In this document: positions 46,484 through 57,142 of the stretch, one piece after another
Numbering within the stretch: the stretch's first letter is position 1
Layout: each line of letters begins with the position of its first letter
DNA from: Bolinopsis microptera
Taxonomy: Eukaryota; Ctenophora; Tentaculata; Lobata; Bolinopsidae
Assembly: GCF_026151205.1 (NCBI RefSeq)
Contig: NC_087082.1
Coordinates: 18,445,401 to 18,509,400, forward strand
DNA: 64,000 nt
Reading direction: 5' to 3'
Made by a program: the position numbers and the translations under genes
Notes under the pieces: model-generated
Told to the model about the DNA's origin: nothing
Seen by the model: only the letters and a program-made list of their open reading frames with translations
Databases searched by the model: none

Positions 46484-46497
46484 GTTACCATGGTAAC
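46484..46497. promoter_or_regulatory. Perfect X-box palindrome
   Basis: GTTACCATGGTAAC is a fully symmetric 14-bp palindrome fitting the RFX X-box consensus. Confidence 0.45.
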
Positions 46498-46774
46498 GGT
46501 GCGTTTGTGCAATCATGAAGAGTACATTTCAGGAACATTTTAATATGTAATAAGAGTATATATCCTTAAATATTAATATAATATTAATATTAACAATTTA
46601 TTGAATATGATGTCATGAGGCAAAATGAATTTTATCCGGAACTATAAACCATCACAAAATTGTAATAAGGTAAAATAGATTCAGCCGAAACAAAATAGAC
46701 CACAAGGGACTTGTGGTATAATCCTACAATGACCCCAACAGCTGCAGCTGAGTATAGTGGTTTATGGCTGACAT

Positions 46775-46836
46775 AACACGTGCTGCGCGCACAACAACAC
46801 GTGCGTAACACGTGCTGCGCGCACAACAACACGTGA
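46775..46836. repeat. Two 31-bp repeats with four CACGTG E-boxes
   Basis: TAACACGTGCTGCGCGCACA followed by ACAACACGTG occurs twice in tandem, giving four CACGTG sites in about 60 bp plus GCGCGC palindromes. Confidence 0.8.
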
Positions 46837-47294
46837 CTTTAAAAGTAGACGTGTCTCACGTCTGATCCTGGGTAATGGTTTATTGGTTGCAGACGCAGTG
46901 ACACAGCGTGACAATATATATATGTATAACACCAGTTCCAAGCTTTTATCAAAACTCAACCGAACACCCCACCAGAACAGTAAGAATCTAAATTAAGGGG
47001 TAACAAAGTCGTGAAATCTGGTCGAAGGAGACCAGCTTCAAACGAATTCCAGCATAAATTATCAGCATAAATATTCAATTGCAAGTTAAATTTCTAAACC
47101 GGTGTAAACTTTACGTTTAAGCGCTCTAATCGAATGTATTCTAAATTGGTTGATCATATGCCTTGCACGTTAATATCATGGCGGGTTTAATTGTTAAATT
47201 AATGTTTAAAATGATGGCCGTTAAAAATATGGGCATGACGAAATGCCCGCAAAACCGCCACATTGGCTAATAGTAATAGTAATACAGTCTTAGG

Positions 47295-47418
47295 CCTTAC
47301 TCGTTAATATTATGGCGGTTAATATCATGACTGTTAACAATATAACAAACCATTTTAAGTTACATGACGGAATGGCCACTTTATTACCGCGATAATATTT
47401 TATATTAACGAGTAAGGT
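47295..47418. mobile_element. Small hairpin MITE
   Basis: CCTTACTCGTTAATATTA at the left end is mirrored by TATATTAACGAGTAAGG at the right. The 124-bp element has no coding capacity. The target duplication is unclear. Confidence 0.5.
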
Positions 47419-48473
47419 AATTGAAATCATTGATTTAAGTTCACTAGTATAGAAGTAGTTGAAGGGGAAAGTCAAAATCAGTGGTTCCAGATTAGCAGCA
47501 AATATCAATCCTTGCGCAAATATATATACGTTATGTTTAATTCGTCGATAAAGATAATTTTGACGAACAAAACAGCCTCTTGGCTATTAATTTTCCGGCT
47601 TCAATGCCAAATCCTCACCGTTACCCAACTTCGAAAATAAATAATAAGGATTCTGCCGTTCCTACTAAATAATTGTGATCACAGTTCGTTTTGGGGTAAA
47701 GGTATGGGTTATAATGTTAAAGTACAACAGTTTAGATCGGGTGCAAAGTGCAAACTGAAGAAACGTAATTCTTAACTTCAAGATTGCACGCAGGTAAAAG
47801 CCGAATTTTATTGAATTTTCAATTTTATATCGAGCAATCCTGCAATCAGATATATGAAGACGCGTAAATTTAACTTCAGATCTGAATTCAGATAATATTA
47901 ATAAGGATACGAAAATAAAATATACCGTTGAAAACGTGATTAATACCTTATCGGTCATACTCATAATTGTCACACACAAGTTTTTGATGAACCAAATTTT
48001 TCACGGACATAATTATTCACGCTCATAATTTATTCCACTGCGAACTTACTGTCCAGGAAATAACAACTTTTCAAGTTATTATAGAATTTAAATATTCTAA
48101 ATATCATATTATGGTACTTCTGCACTTTTTGAATTTACAGTTCCTCGTTCATTTCTTCGGAGTTACTATTAATATACCTCTACATCTTCTAGATCTCTTA
48201 CAACTGGTTGTTTAATATCCAAATCGTAGCTGTACCGGGTAATGAACGATATCAACTGCTCTACCAGAGATACTAGAATGTCTGAAGTACAACTTGAGCT
48301 TTATGTAGCCCCCCACTTGGCATACTAGGCTACCTTCGGTGGTTCATGTCAACGACGATACCTTCTACCATACCAATCATATCGATAAGATACTGATATA
48401 GAATTCGAAAACCGGGATATCTTCCGAGGGATATGGCCGACGTACCTTCATGCCTCATCTGCACAGCATTTAA
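47419..48473. other. No gene recognised
   Basis: AT-rich DNA. Open frames on the minus strand (for example 47665-47979) show no known domain or splice context. Confidence 0.45.
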
Positions 48474-49257
48474 GGCAACTTGGTCGTTTAGCTCCGGACA
48501 GTCTATGCAACGTCTATGCAACGTCCATGCAACAACAAAAGAACCGTCTATGCAACGTCTATGCAACGTCCCTGCACAATGAACACTCTATGCACACTCC
48601 CTGCACGGTCAGTCTATGCAACGTCTATGCAACGTCTATGCAACGTCTATGCAACGTCCCTGCACAGTACCATATGAACACCGGCTACTAGCCGGCTACT
48701 AGCCGGCTAGTAGCCACTTTTGTAATAACAGCTCCTCAACTTCACATTACCAACCGGCTACTAACCGGCACTTGAAAAGTGGTCACTAGCCGGCTACTAA
48801 CCGGCTACTAGCCGGCTAGTGACCACAAAGTGGCTACTAACCGGCTACTAAGCGGTCACTAGCCGGCTATTAGCCGAGCTCTAAAGCAGACCTACTAGTA
48901 GCCGGTTCCAAACCGGCTACTAGCCGGCACTTAGAAAGCGGTCACTAGCCGGCTACTAACCGGCTACTAACCGGCTAGTAACCACCAAGTGGCTACTAAC
49001 CGGCTACTAACCGGCACTTAGAAAGCGGTCACTAGCCGGCTAGTAGCCGGCTAGTAGCCGGTGTTCATATGGTACTGTGCAGGGACGTTGCATAGACGTT
49101 GCATAGACGTTGCATAGACTGACCGTGCAGGGAGTGTGCATAGAGTGTTCATTGTGCAGGGACGTTGCATAGACGTTGCATAGACGGTTCTTTTGTTGTT
49201 GCACGGACGTTGCATAGACGTTGCATAGACTGTCCGGAGCTAAACGACCAACTTCCC
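48474..49257. mobile_element. 784-bp foldback element with 8-bp target duplication
   Basis: Two arms of about 235 bp are near-perfect inverted copies, each built from tandem GTCTATGCAAC units. They flank a core of CCGGCTACTAGCCGG-type repeats. GCATTTAA occurs at 48466-48473 and 49258-49265, an exact 8-bp duplication as for hAT-type insertions. It sits against a partial Tigger-derived element. No transposase is present. Confidence 0.9.
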
Positions 49258-49265
49258 GCATTTAA

Positions 49266-49476
49266 CATATTTAATGCCTAACGACTTCTTTTCTTACTTG
49301 CCGTATGACTATGATAGATTGATTTAAAAATTATTTGTTAAAATTGAAAAAAAATTATAAATTCGGATTTGTAATGGTTTTGAACCACTTCGAGCGTTCA
49401 TTTTGATGTCCGTTCAACTTTATTTCCATTCACATAACGTCCGTTCAAATATTAATAAGGTCCGATAAGCTATATA
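49266..49476. mobile_element. Partial copy of the Tigger-derived element
   Basis: It matches about 5895-6103, including the GTCCGTTCAA subterminal repeats and the AAGGTCCGATAAG end. Only the right part is present. Confidence 0.75.
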
Positions 49477-50775
49477 CATTTATATAGTAAAAACTTCACA
49501 TCACATCGCTGATTTAAAACATTTTTTGCTTTTCACAACCACTGATGTTTCTTTCATTCAAATTTCTGATCGTTTATGAATAGACTCAGTGAAGACAGAT
49601 TCTAATGGATATAATTATAAATAGCTGATAAACACTAATATTACAATCGGTTTAATGAAACATTTCTTTATTTATATAGCTTGCCCCTTCATAAACATTT
49701 CTTAAATAATGAAAATGATTAAAGTCGTGTCCAAACATTTTGGAAAAATGTTTAATTTTTCTAATTTTTAGATGCCTTAAAAGTTTAAATATGCAGGACC
49801 CTCTTACATAATTTTTATGATTTCAGTACGTAGTCAAACTAAGTCCCAATAGTATCTAATAAACATCAAATTTTCCATAGGCCCTAGTGCAGATTTTTAA
49901 AAAAAATAATAATGATATCGTATAAGAATTTGTAATTCATCTTTGGGTCCACGTAATTGCGGACATAGTTCACTGTTTACCACGTGTTTGGGTGCCCATC
50001 TTATTTTAATATTACAGATGGGGGCAATATTTTGAACGATTCTATTTATATTCATATATTTTCGTACTCTGTAAAATTTGAAAAGTATTTAATAAACTTG
50101 ATATGGAGCTGCATAGCACTGAATCTTACCCCGGTTACTGTGCATGGAAGTGGAAACATTTGACGGTACTGCGGGAACATTTGACTGTTATACTCTGCAA
50201 AACAACGGACAGATAATAAAACGTTGGGAAAACAATGACAACACTGCAGATGAAGTGCTGACACTTAAAAAGGCAGACAACAGTCGGAGAGAGATTATCA
50301 CGTGACTAGCCTGCTGTCTGTCTTCTGGTCACGTGTTCTTTGCTGTCTGCGCCAAATGCAAACTATTTAAAGATGATCTAACTGTTATCACGTTACAGTG
50401 ATTTAATACTTTTCAAGCGGAAATTGATGGAAGTGCAAGCGTGTCGAGAAGTTTTTGTTGGTTTTTTTAAGCGAACAGTTGTAAACAAATAAATATTAGC
50501 AAACTTTCTTATTCAGCTTTCGTAAGACTGTAAAAGTAAAACTGTAATATAACGACAATTTTTCACATTTGTTTTATTTATCTTCCTCAAATCATACTGT
50601 TAAATGTTAGAGTACATCTTTCAACATTAATTAAATCTGTCGATGTATTTTATAATAAAGAGGTTTAAGAAAATTTAACTATAATCGATTTCCCAAAACT
50701 ATTATAACTATAAAAGTATAAGAGACGGGTACATAGCTGGTGCTGAAATAGCTTTCCCTGTTCCCAATCTGGACA
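49477..50775. other. No gene recognised
   Basis: AT-rich sequence. A stretch near 49540-49620 resembles the region just upstream of the finger exon at 33890-33970, perhaps a small dispersed repeat. Confidence 0.45.
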
Positions 50776-50885
50776 CAAATTCCTAACCCAAACCATAACT
50801 CTAACCCTAACCCTCACTCCAACCCTAACCAATACCCTTACCCAAATTCTAACCCTAATCCAAATCCTAACCCAAACCCTAACTA
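50776..50885. repeat. Degenerate telomere-like CCCTAA run
   Basis: Irregular CCCTAAC and related hexamers on the plus strand. A similar decayed run lies at 25283-25352. Confidence 0.7.
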
Positions 50886-51113
50886 TATTCTATAAGGCCC
50901 TAACCCAATAAAATATTATGTCAAGAACATCCCCATAATCGGATGAATACAAGAAAAAAAACGTATCAATACCATTATTCATTACGTGGGCTCGTAATCG
51001 TATATATTAATATTATTTTTAACCCTAACTCGGCTAATCCTAACCCGGCTAACCCTTACTGCGCGCGCGGCGCTCAGCCTGTCATTCCGCCGAATCTTCA
51101 ATGAACATAATAG

Positions 51114-51714
51114 TAGGTAGTGCGCCATCGACAGTGAGCCGCGCGTGCCGACTGTAGGATGGTTTTTTAGCGCTAATTTCGGCCAGCACAATTTTCTTCA
51201 AACAAATAGATATTAAGTATCCTTCCCGACCTCCGATTGCAACAAAAATTGGTAAGCTTACTCATAGACTTACAAGGAAAGTGTCCGAAAAGTTTGAAGC
51301 GAAGCATATCCAACCATCAGACATTATGTTACAGCTAAAAGCAGCGTATTTTGCCCCATTTTGATCACTATATCAACTCCGATATCCACCAAATTTTTCG
51401 GACAGTTGTGAAAGCCCTATTGGAAGGTCGTCGCCAATTTTCAGAATGATCTCATTCAAGGAACTGAAGATATATCCAAATAATACGACAAAAATCAACG
51501 AATTTGGTCAAATTTGGTCAAATTACGCAACTTTTACAGCTAATTTTGCTCCAAAAGCCGCGCACCATCAAATATGGCACCTAGGCGAAACTCACTGATC
51601 TTTCCAAAAAGGTGTAACAAATTTGGTATTTTGAAAATTCTCACAGTCTCTAGAAAACAATGGTACAAAAATTTTTTAAATCCGAGCAAGTTTATTTTTA
51701 TGGTGCACCCCCTA
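51114..51714. mobile_element. 601-bp relative of the 25089-26419 element
   Basis: It has the same TAGGTAGTGCGCCAT start and GGTGCACCCCCTA end, flanked by ATAATAG at 51107-51113 and 51715-51721. The surrounding sequence, without the insertion, has a relative near 62788-62855, which supports the boundaries. Internally deleted compared with the longer copy. Confidence 0.85.
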
Positions 51715-51738
51715 ATAATAGCCTGGGGTCCCCAGGTA

Positions 51739-52004
51739 AGCTAACCCTAACCCGACTAACCCTAACCCGGCTAACCCTAACCCGGCTAACCCTAACCCGG
51801 CTAACCCTAACCCGGCTTACCCTAACCCGGCTAACCCTAACCCGGCTAACCCTAACCCGGCTAACCCTTGGCCTAACCCGGCTAACCCTAACCCGACTAA
51901 CCCTAACCCGGCTAACCCTAACCCAGCTAACCCTAACCCGGCTAACCCTAACCCGGCTAACCCTAACCCGGCTAACCCTAACCCGGCTAACCCTAACCCG
52001 GCTT
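51739..52004. repeat. 15-bp CTAACCCTAACCCGG array
   Basis: About 17 units of a telomere-like compound repeat: one TTAGGG-type hexamer pair plus a CCGG-bearing insert, with a few variants. Confidence 0.95.
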
Positions 52005-52006
52005 TA

Positions 52007-52354
52007 GGGTCAGGGTCAGGGTCAGGGTCAGGGTCAGGGTCAGGGTCAGGGTCAGGGTCAGGGTCAGGGTCAGGGTCAGGGTCAGGGTCAGGGTCAGGGT
52101 CAGGGTCAGGGTCAGGGTCAGGGTCAGGGTCAGGGTCAGGGTCAGGGTCAGGGTCAGGGTCAGGGTCAGGGTCAGGGTCAGGGTCAGGGTCAGGGTCAGG
52201 GTCAGGGTCAGGGTCAGGGTCAGGGTCAGGGTCAGGGTCAGGGTCAGGGTCAGGGTCAGGGTCAGGGTCAGGGTCAGGGTCAGGGTCAGGGTCAGGGTCA
52301 GGGTCAGGGTCAGGGTCAGGGTCAGGGTCAGGGTCAGGGTCAGGGTCAGGGTCA
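52007..52354 (+). repeat. Perfect GGGTCA hexamer array, 58 units
   Basis: 348 bp of uninterrupted GGGTCA (the TCAGGG telomere-variant hexamer). It abuts the CCCTAA-type array, and the strand of the G-rich repeat switches at the junction. Confidence 0.98.
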
Positions 52355-53211
52355 GTACAATATACAATTTATAACACCTTCTCTCAACCTCTATGTCTAT
52401 GCGCTCTTTATCAGTTTATACCTGCTCTGTATAATAAAATGTTATAACAAGGGACTATCTCTTGCGAGCCATCAACAGGAAAGGAGGAATCTTCTTTCGA
52501 TTCATTAGCTCATTAGTCACACGGAAACGATGCACACTTAAAATGTTATCGGTTGAGGACTCAGGACAAGCAAAGCATGCTTTGTATGTTTGCAATTGGC
52601 TGGCCGGCTAACACTTTGCTTTAACAGGCTTAGTTCAGTCACGTGATTACTTTGGGAACTAATACCAAAGCGCAGCGAGCAGGATGATACCATTAGGGTT
52701 ACTGGTCGCTCTGTTTTGTGATAGAAAATTCTAGAAGCTTTACTACTCATTCGCATTGAGTATGGTTTTATGAGCTCTCAGTCTTCAACTCTTAAGCAAG
52801 CCCAGTCAAAACATTTGTAATATAATGTGTTTCCTCTTTTTCCACCACATTAAGTATTATCCCGTCCAGAGAAACTTTGCTAAGTCATGACGGTTTTATC
52901 CGTCCTTAGTTAACACAATATACTAAATTACGCATAGAGATTAATCACTATCCTTATTTGGCTTAGTTTTCATCAGAACTCTCAAATACCTGTGATTATC
53001 TTTTGATTTATGATTGATCGTGTTTTACTGCTATGTTTGCAATAGTGGTACCAGTTATAAATATAATAGTGAAACATCGGTATGATGAAACCAAACTGTT
53101 TATTACTGTTTGTTATTACCATTTTGCTGACACCACTATCTCGACTGAAATTTGTGATAGAGCCGAACCATTTTTTGAATTTTAATGCAACCTTTTTTGT
53201 TGCCTGTATAT
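52355..53211. other. No gene recognised
   Basis: AT-rich DNA between the hexamer array and the hAT-like element; no credible exon. Confidence 0.45.
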
Positions 53212-53971
53212 TAGGAACCGACCGGATATCCGGCTGAATCCGGTTCCGGCCGGATATCCGGCTTCAATATCCGGTCCGGTTTCAGAAAATTTTGCCGGAA
53301 TTTTGCCGGATATTTCTTTAAAAAAATGTATTTATAAAATCTTGAAATGCATATTTTTCGTCACATTTTAACGCGAATCTTTAAAAAATCAAATGTTTTG
53401 ACTAGGTGCGGAATTCAAAAAGCCGAAAGAATAATAATAATTCATAATAATGAACAGGGTAGCATGAAACGTGGAGAAAAGTGGTTTCCAGAAAAAGTTT
53501 TGACTTAGAAAATTTTCGGTCCAAGTCTTTCTCGATACGTACCTCCCGCTTCCGAGCTTGTGTTGCAAAGGGGAGGCCTGCCTTCCGAGATCGCATTACT
53601 AGGGGGAAGCTTCAAGTCCAAAACTATGTACTATAGAGGAGAACCGAACCTTATTACGAACAGTAGTTCTAGTAACGCTCTTTATCACATTTTATTATTA
53701 TTATCATGATCCAGTTTTGGCTCCGAGTCAACTATTGTGCAGACAGCAGACTGCTGTCTAGTAAAAACGATCCAGTGATAAAATATGCCTGCATGCTAAA
53801 AAGGTACAATTGTGCCCTGAATCGGGAACTATTGTGCTTTGATATTCAGACACGCATGACAAAAAGAGAACAACTGTGTCTCACACGTGCAATCGCGGGG
53901 AGGCCGACTTAGGGGACCCCCGATTATCAGGGTCAGATCATGTCACCAATTACGGCAATTAGTGACGTATA

Positions 53972-54535
53972 ATTATAATCGGACAGGATCTCAACAGCTA
54001 CTTGACTCTGATGGATACATCTACTTTCGGAAGAAGGATAAGGATTCAGCCCTCACAGATGCCTGGCGGTGCTGCAAGCACAAACTTTCTACGAAGTATC
54101 CCTGTCTGGGCTATCTCTCCCTCTCAGACAATTCTCTCAATTCTCTCTGCTGTAGCGAACGATTTCATTCTCGGTATCATTTTGCATTTGAGAACCGTTA
54201 TTCCAACTGATATCATTTCCTTTTGTTCGCGAAAAGGAGACACTGGCAACGGTCCACTCTACCCAATTATGGGTTTTGGTAAAATATATAATAATAAGCT
54301 ACAGCAGTACAACATGCAAGTTTAATTACTCATAATTAATGCACGTGCGACGAGCGGGCTACGGACATGACTTTAAATTTCTTATTACTTTATTATTATA
54401 GTCATAGAGAGATAAAAACAATGCATGTGCAAAGCGAGCATGTGTTGCAGACCTCTACGATCTGGAAGGGTCCATCAACAGTTATCACTGTAATCACTGC
54501 CTTGTGCCTAACTCAAGCTGTGGTGCGTGGGCAGC
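53972..54535 (+). repeat. 564-bp direct repeat, copy 1
   Basis: Almost identical to 54582-55145, and partly to 8150-8300. It has overlapping open frames (for example 54002-54325) that are preserved because the copies are recent; none resembles a known protein. Confidence 0.93.
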
Positions 54536-54581
54536 GCGGGATGATCTGTTATATAAACCCTTTGCGTGGCGGGTTTATGTT

Positions 54582-55145
54582 ATTATAATCAGACAGGATC
54601 TCAACAGCTACTTGACTCTGATGGATACATTTACTTTCGGAAGAAGGACAAGGATTCAGCCCTCACAGATGCCTGGCGGTGCTGCAAGCACAAACTTTCT
54701 ACGAAGTATCCCTGTCTGGGCTATCTCTCCCTCTCAGACAATTCTCTCAATTCTCTCTGCTGTAGCGAACGATTTCATTCTCGGTATCATTTTGCATTTG
54801 AGAACCGTTATTCCAACTGATATCATTTCCTTTTGTTCGCGAAAAGGAGACACTGGCAACGGTCCACTCTACCCAATTATGGGTTTTGGTAAAATATATA
54901 ATAATAAGCTACAGCAGTACAACATGCAAGTTTAATTACTCATAATTAATGCACGTGCGACGAGCGGGCTACGGACATGACTTTAAATTTCTTATTACTT
55001 TATTATTATAGTCATAGAGAGATAAAAACAATGCATGTGCAAAGCGAGCATGTGTTGCAGACCTCTACGATCTGGAAGGGTCCATCAACAGTTATTACTG
55101 TAATCACTGCCTTGTGCCTAACTCAAGCTGTGGTGCGTGGGCAGC
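54582..55145 (+). repeat. 564-bp direct repeat, copy 2
   Basis: The offset from copy 1 is 610 bp, with a 46-bp spacer. A handful of differences are seen over its length. Confidence 0.93.
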
Positions 55146-55446
55146 TGTTCTTAACTCTTAACTTAAGATCTTTTTTTTTATCTAGACACTTATTTTACTT
55201 CGGTGTATTCCAACAGCCACAATGTTACACAAGTGCAACCAGCCAATTACAGGAAGCCGAAGGATCTTTTTGGCCAGTGACGGTTAAGGTAGTGTGTACC
55301 ATACTTTCTTCGTCCGAGACTTTGCTGCAATGTGCAGCTCCTCATTTAACCCTCACACCCGATTTCTCGAGTATTCGGCTGAGTAGACCGGGGGGCTGCA
55401 TAGACCACTCATGATCCTTAGCTGAACGTCGACGACGCTCACCCCA

Positions 55447-55527
55447 CGACCAGGCAGTCAGTGGGTTTCGAACTCGCAACCTAACGATTGTAAGACAGGC
55501 GTTCTAACCAACTGCGCTACCTGGCCG
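55447..55527 (-). repeat. tRNA-like sequence (SINE or tRNA pseudogene)
   Basis: On the minus strand GGCCAGG and CCTGGTC form a full acceptor stem, and TAGCGCAGTTGG is a good box A. The anticodon and T stems do not pair and extra bases precede the acceptor 3' strand. It is therefore not a functional tRNA. Confidence 0.6.
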
Positions 55528-55762
55528 CTAAAACCCTTAGGAAATTCATTCGCCAATAATAAATTATGTGTAGGCCGTGAATGAATGGGAAAAGCGAGCG
55601 AGCAATGTTAGTCCGCTAATTAATAATAACAGTGATTATACTTAATACTTATACATATCTTCAGTAATAACCTCAATAAATCTGTGTGTGTGTGTGTGGG
55701 AAATTTACAATTAAATTCTACTGATGGATCACATTACTAATTATACGTCACTTATTGGTGAC

Positions 55763-56583
55763 ACTCGGCTAGTATATATGAAACATTTGTCATGGAGTTG
55801 TGGAGGGAGTTATGTGCCTCGCCGGGCTAAAGTAGTGGATGACCTTGCTGTACGGCAAGTTAAACAAGGATCTGAAACTACTAGGTTCCGTACAGACTCA
55901 ACTCTGCACCCGTGTCAATATGTTCATTATATGCAAGCCTCTTGATTTATAATCACCGAGTCTAGTAATTGTTTAAGAGAGTTCTCTGGCAGTTACGAAA
56001 CTCGAGAGACTGTGGGATACTGAAGGGAAAGGAAGCAGTTCTAACGAGCTCTTCTCAAACACAAGGATATAACTTGTGAACTCGGCTAGTATATATGAAA
56101 CATTTGTCATGGAGTTGTGGAGGGAGTTATGTGCCTCGCCGGGCTAAAGTAGTGGATGACCTTGCTGTACGGCAAGTTAAACAAGGATCTGAAACTACTA
56201 GGTTCCGTACAGACTCAACTCTGCACCCGTGTCAATATGTTCATTATATGCAAGCCTCTTGATTTATAATCACCGAGTCTAGTAATTGTTTAAGAGAGTT
56301 CTCTGGCAGTTACGAAACTCGAGAGACTGTGGGATACTGAAGGGAAAGGAAGCAGTTCTAACGAGCTCTTCTCAAACACATGGATATAACTTGTGAACTC
56401 GGCTAGTATATATGAAACATTTGTCATGGAGTTGTGGAGGGAGTTATGTGCCTCGCCGGGCTAAAGTAGTGGATGACCTTGCTGTACGGCAAGTTAAACA
56501 AGGATCTGAAACTACTAGGTTCCGTACAGACTCAACTCTGCACCCGTGTCAATATGTTCATTATATGCAAGCCTCTTGATTTA
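55763..56583 (+). repeat. 317-bp tandem repeat, 2.6 units
   Basis: Units start at 55763, 56080 and 56397 with the same ACTCGGCTAGTATATATG start and almost no divergence. A short open frame inside is not recognised. Confidence 0.95.
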
Positions 56584-57142
56584 TGATCTGATCACCGAGG
56601 GACCCCTAATAATTGGGGGTTCCCTAAGTCGTGCAGCCCAATTGCGCTCAAGGGGTCTGATAGGATATGCCAGTTGCATATCATTTCTGATAATAACTTG
56701 TTTACTCTGATCTTGTTACTTCTTGTTTAATCTGGTTACAACGTACTGCTTGTTGATTTGATATTTGACCTATGTGAATATCTACTGCTAGGCCTAAACA
56801 GGAAACATCATCGGTGTGGTTGTATTAATTTGCAGAACTTATCGTGTAATTACAAACTATGGCTTAGTAGGATTAATATCATAGTTGATAATGACAAAAG
56901 CCCAATAATAAGGATAAATTAAAATTTTCCGGCAAGATCCGGCAGCCTTATACCGGTTCCGGTCCGGCAAAATCCGGCTAACCGGATAATAGATTGATAT
57001 CCGGTAAAATCCGGTCCGGCAGCCAAAAGCCCATTCCGGTCGGTCCCTACTGTATATCGTGTAATATTTGTTGATATTCGGTTACTAATTCATATCATCA
57101 TATCATATCATTATGGAACATGCTCATGGGAATTAAATTATT

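Larger units (their letters stand above)
53909..56628. mobile_element. Possible nested element with GGGRACCCCC ends
   Basis: GGGGACCCCCGATTATCAGG near 53911 and an inverted near-copy ending at about 56628 are each bordered by TA. Their position inside the hAT-like element suggests a nested insertion. The ends are imperfect and the interior is repeats, so this is tentative. Confidence 0.45.
53212..57049. mobile_element. 3.8-kb hAT-like element carrying tandem repeats
   Basis: The ends TAGGAACCGACCGGA and (inverted) TAGGGACCGACCGGA are followed inward by many CCGGAT motifs. CTGTATAT occurs exactly at 53204-53211 and 57050-57057, an 8-bp duplication typical of hAT. Inside are two 564-bp repeats, a tRNA-like sequence and 317-bp repeats, but no recognisable hAT transposase, so it is non-autonomous or a composite. 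Confidence 0.85.

Noticed and set aside
51739..52354. Head-to-head telomere fusion
   Set aside because: A fusion would read G-strand then C-strand. Here the order is the reverse, so a simple fusion does not fit.
51660..52367. L-T-R-L and L-T repeat open frames
   Set aside because: Artefacts of the CTAACCCTAACCCGG and GGGTCA arrays.
54002..55414. Repeated open frames as a duplicated gene
   Set aside because: The frames overlap in several phases, show no known domain, and are kept only because the 564-bp copies are recent. The 8.2-kb relative is not open.
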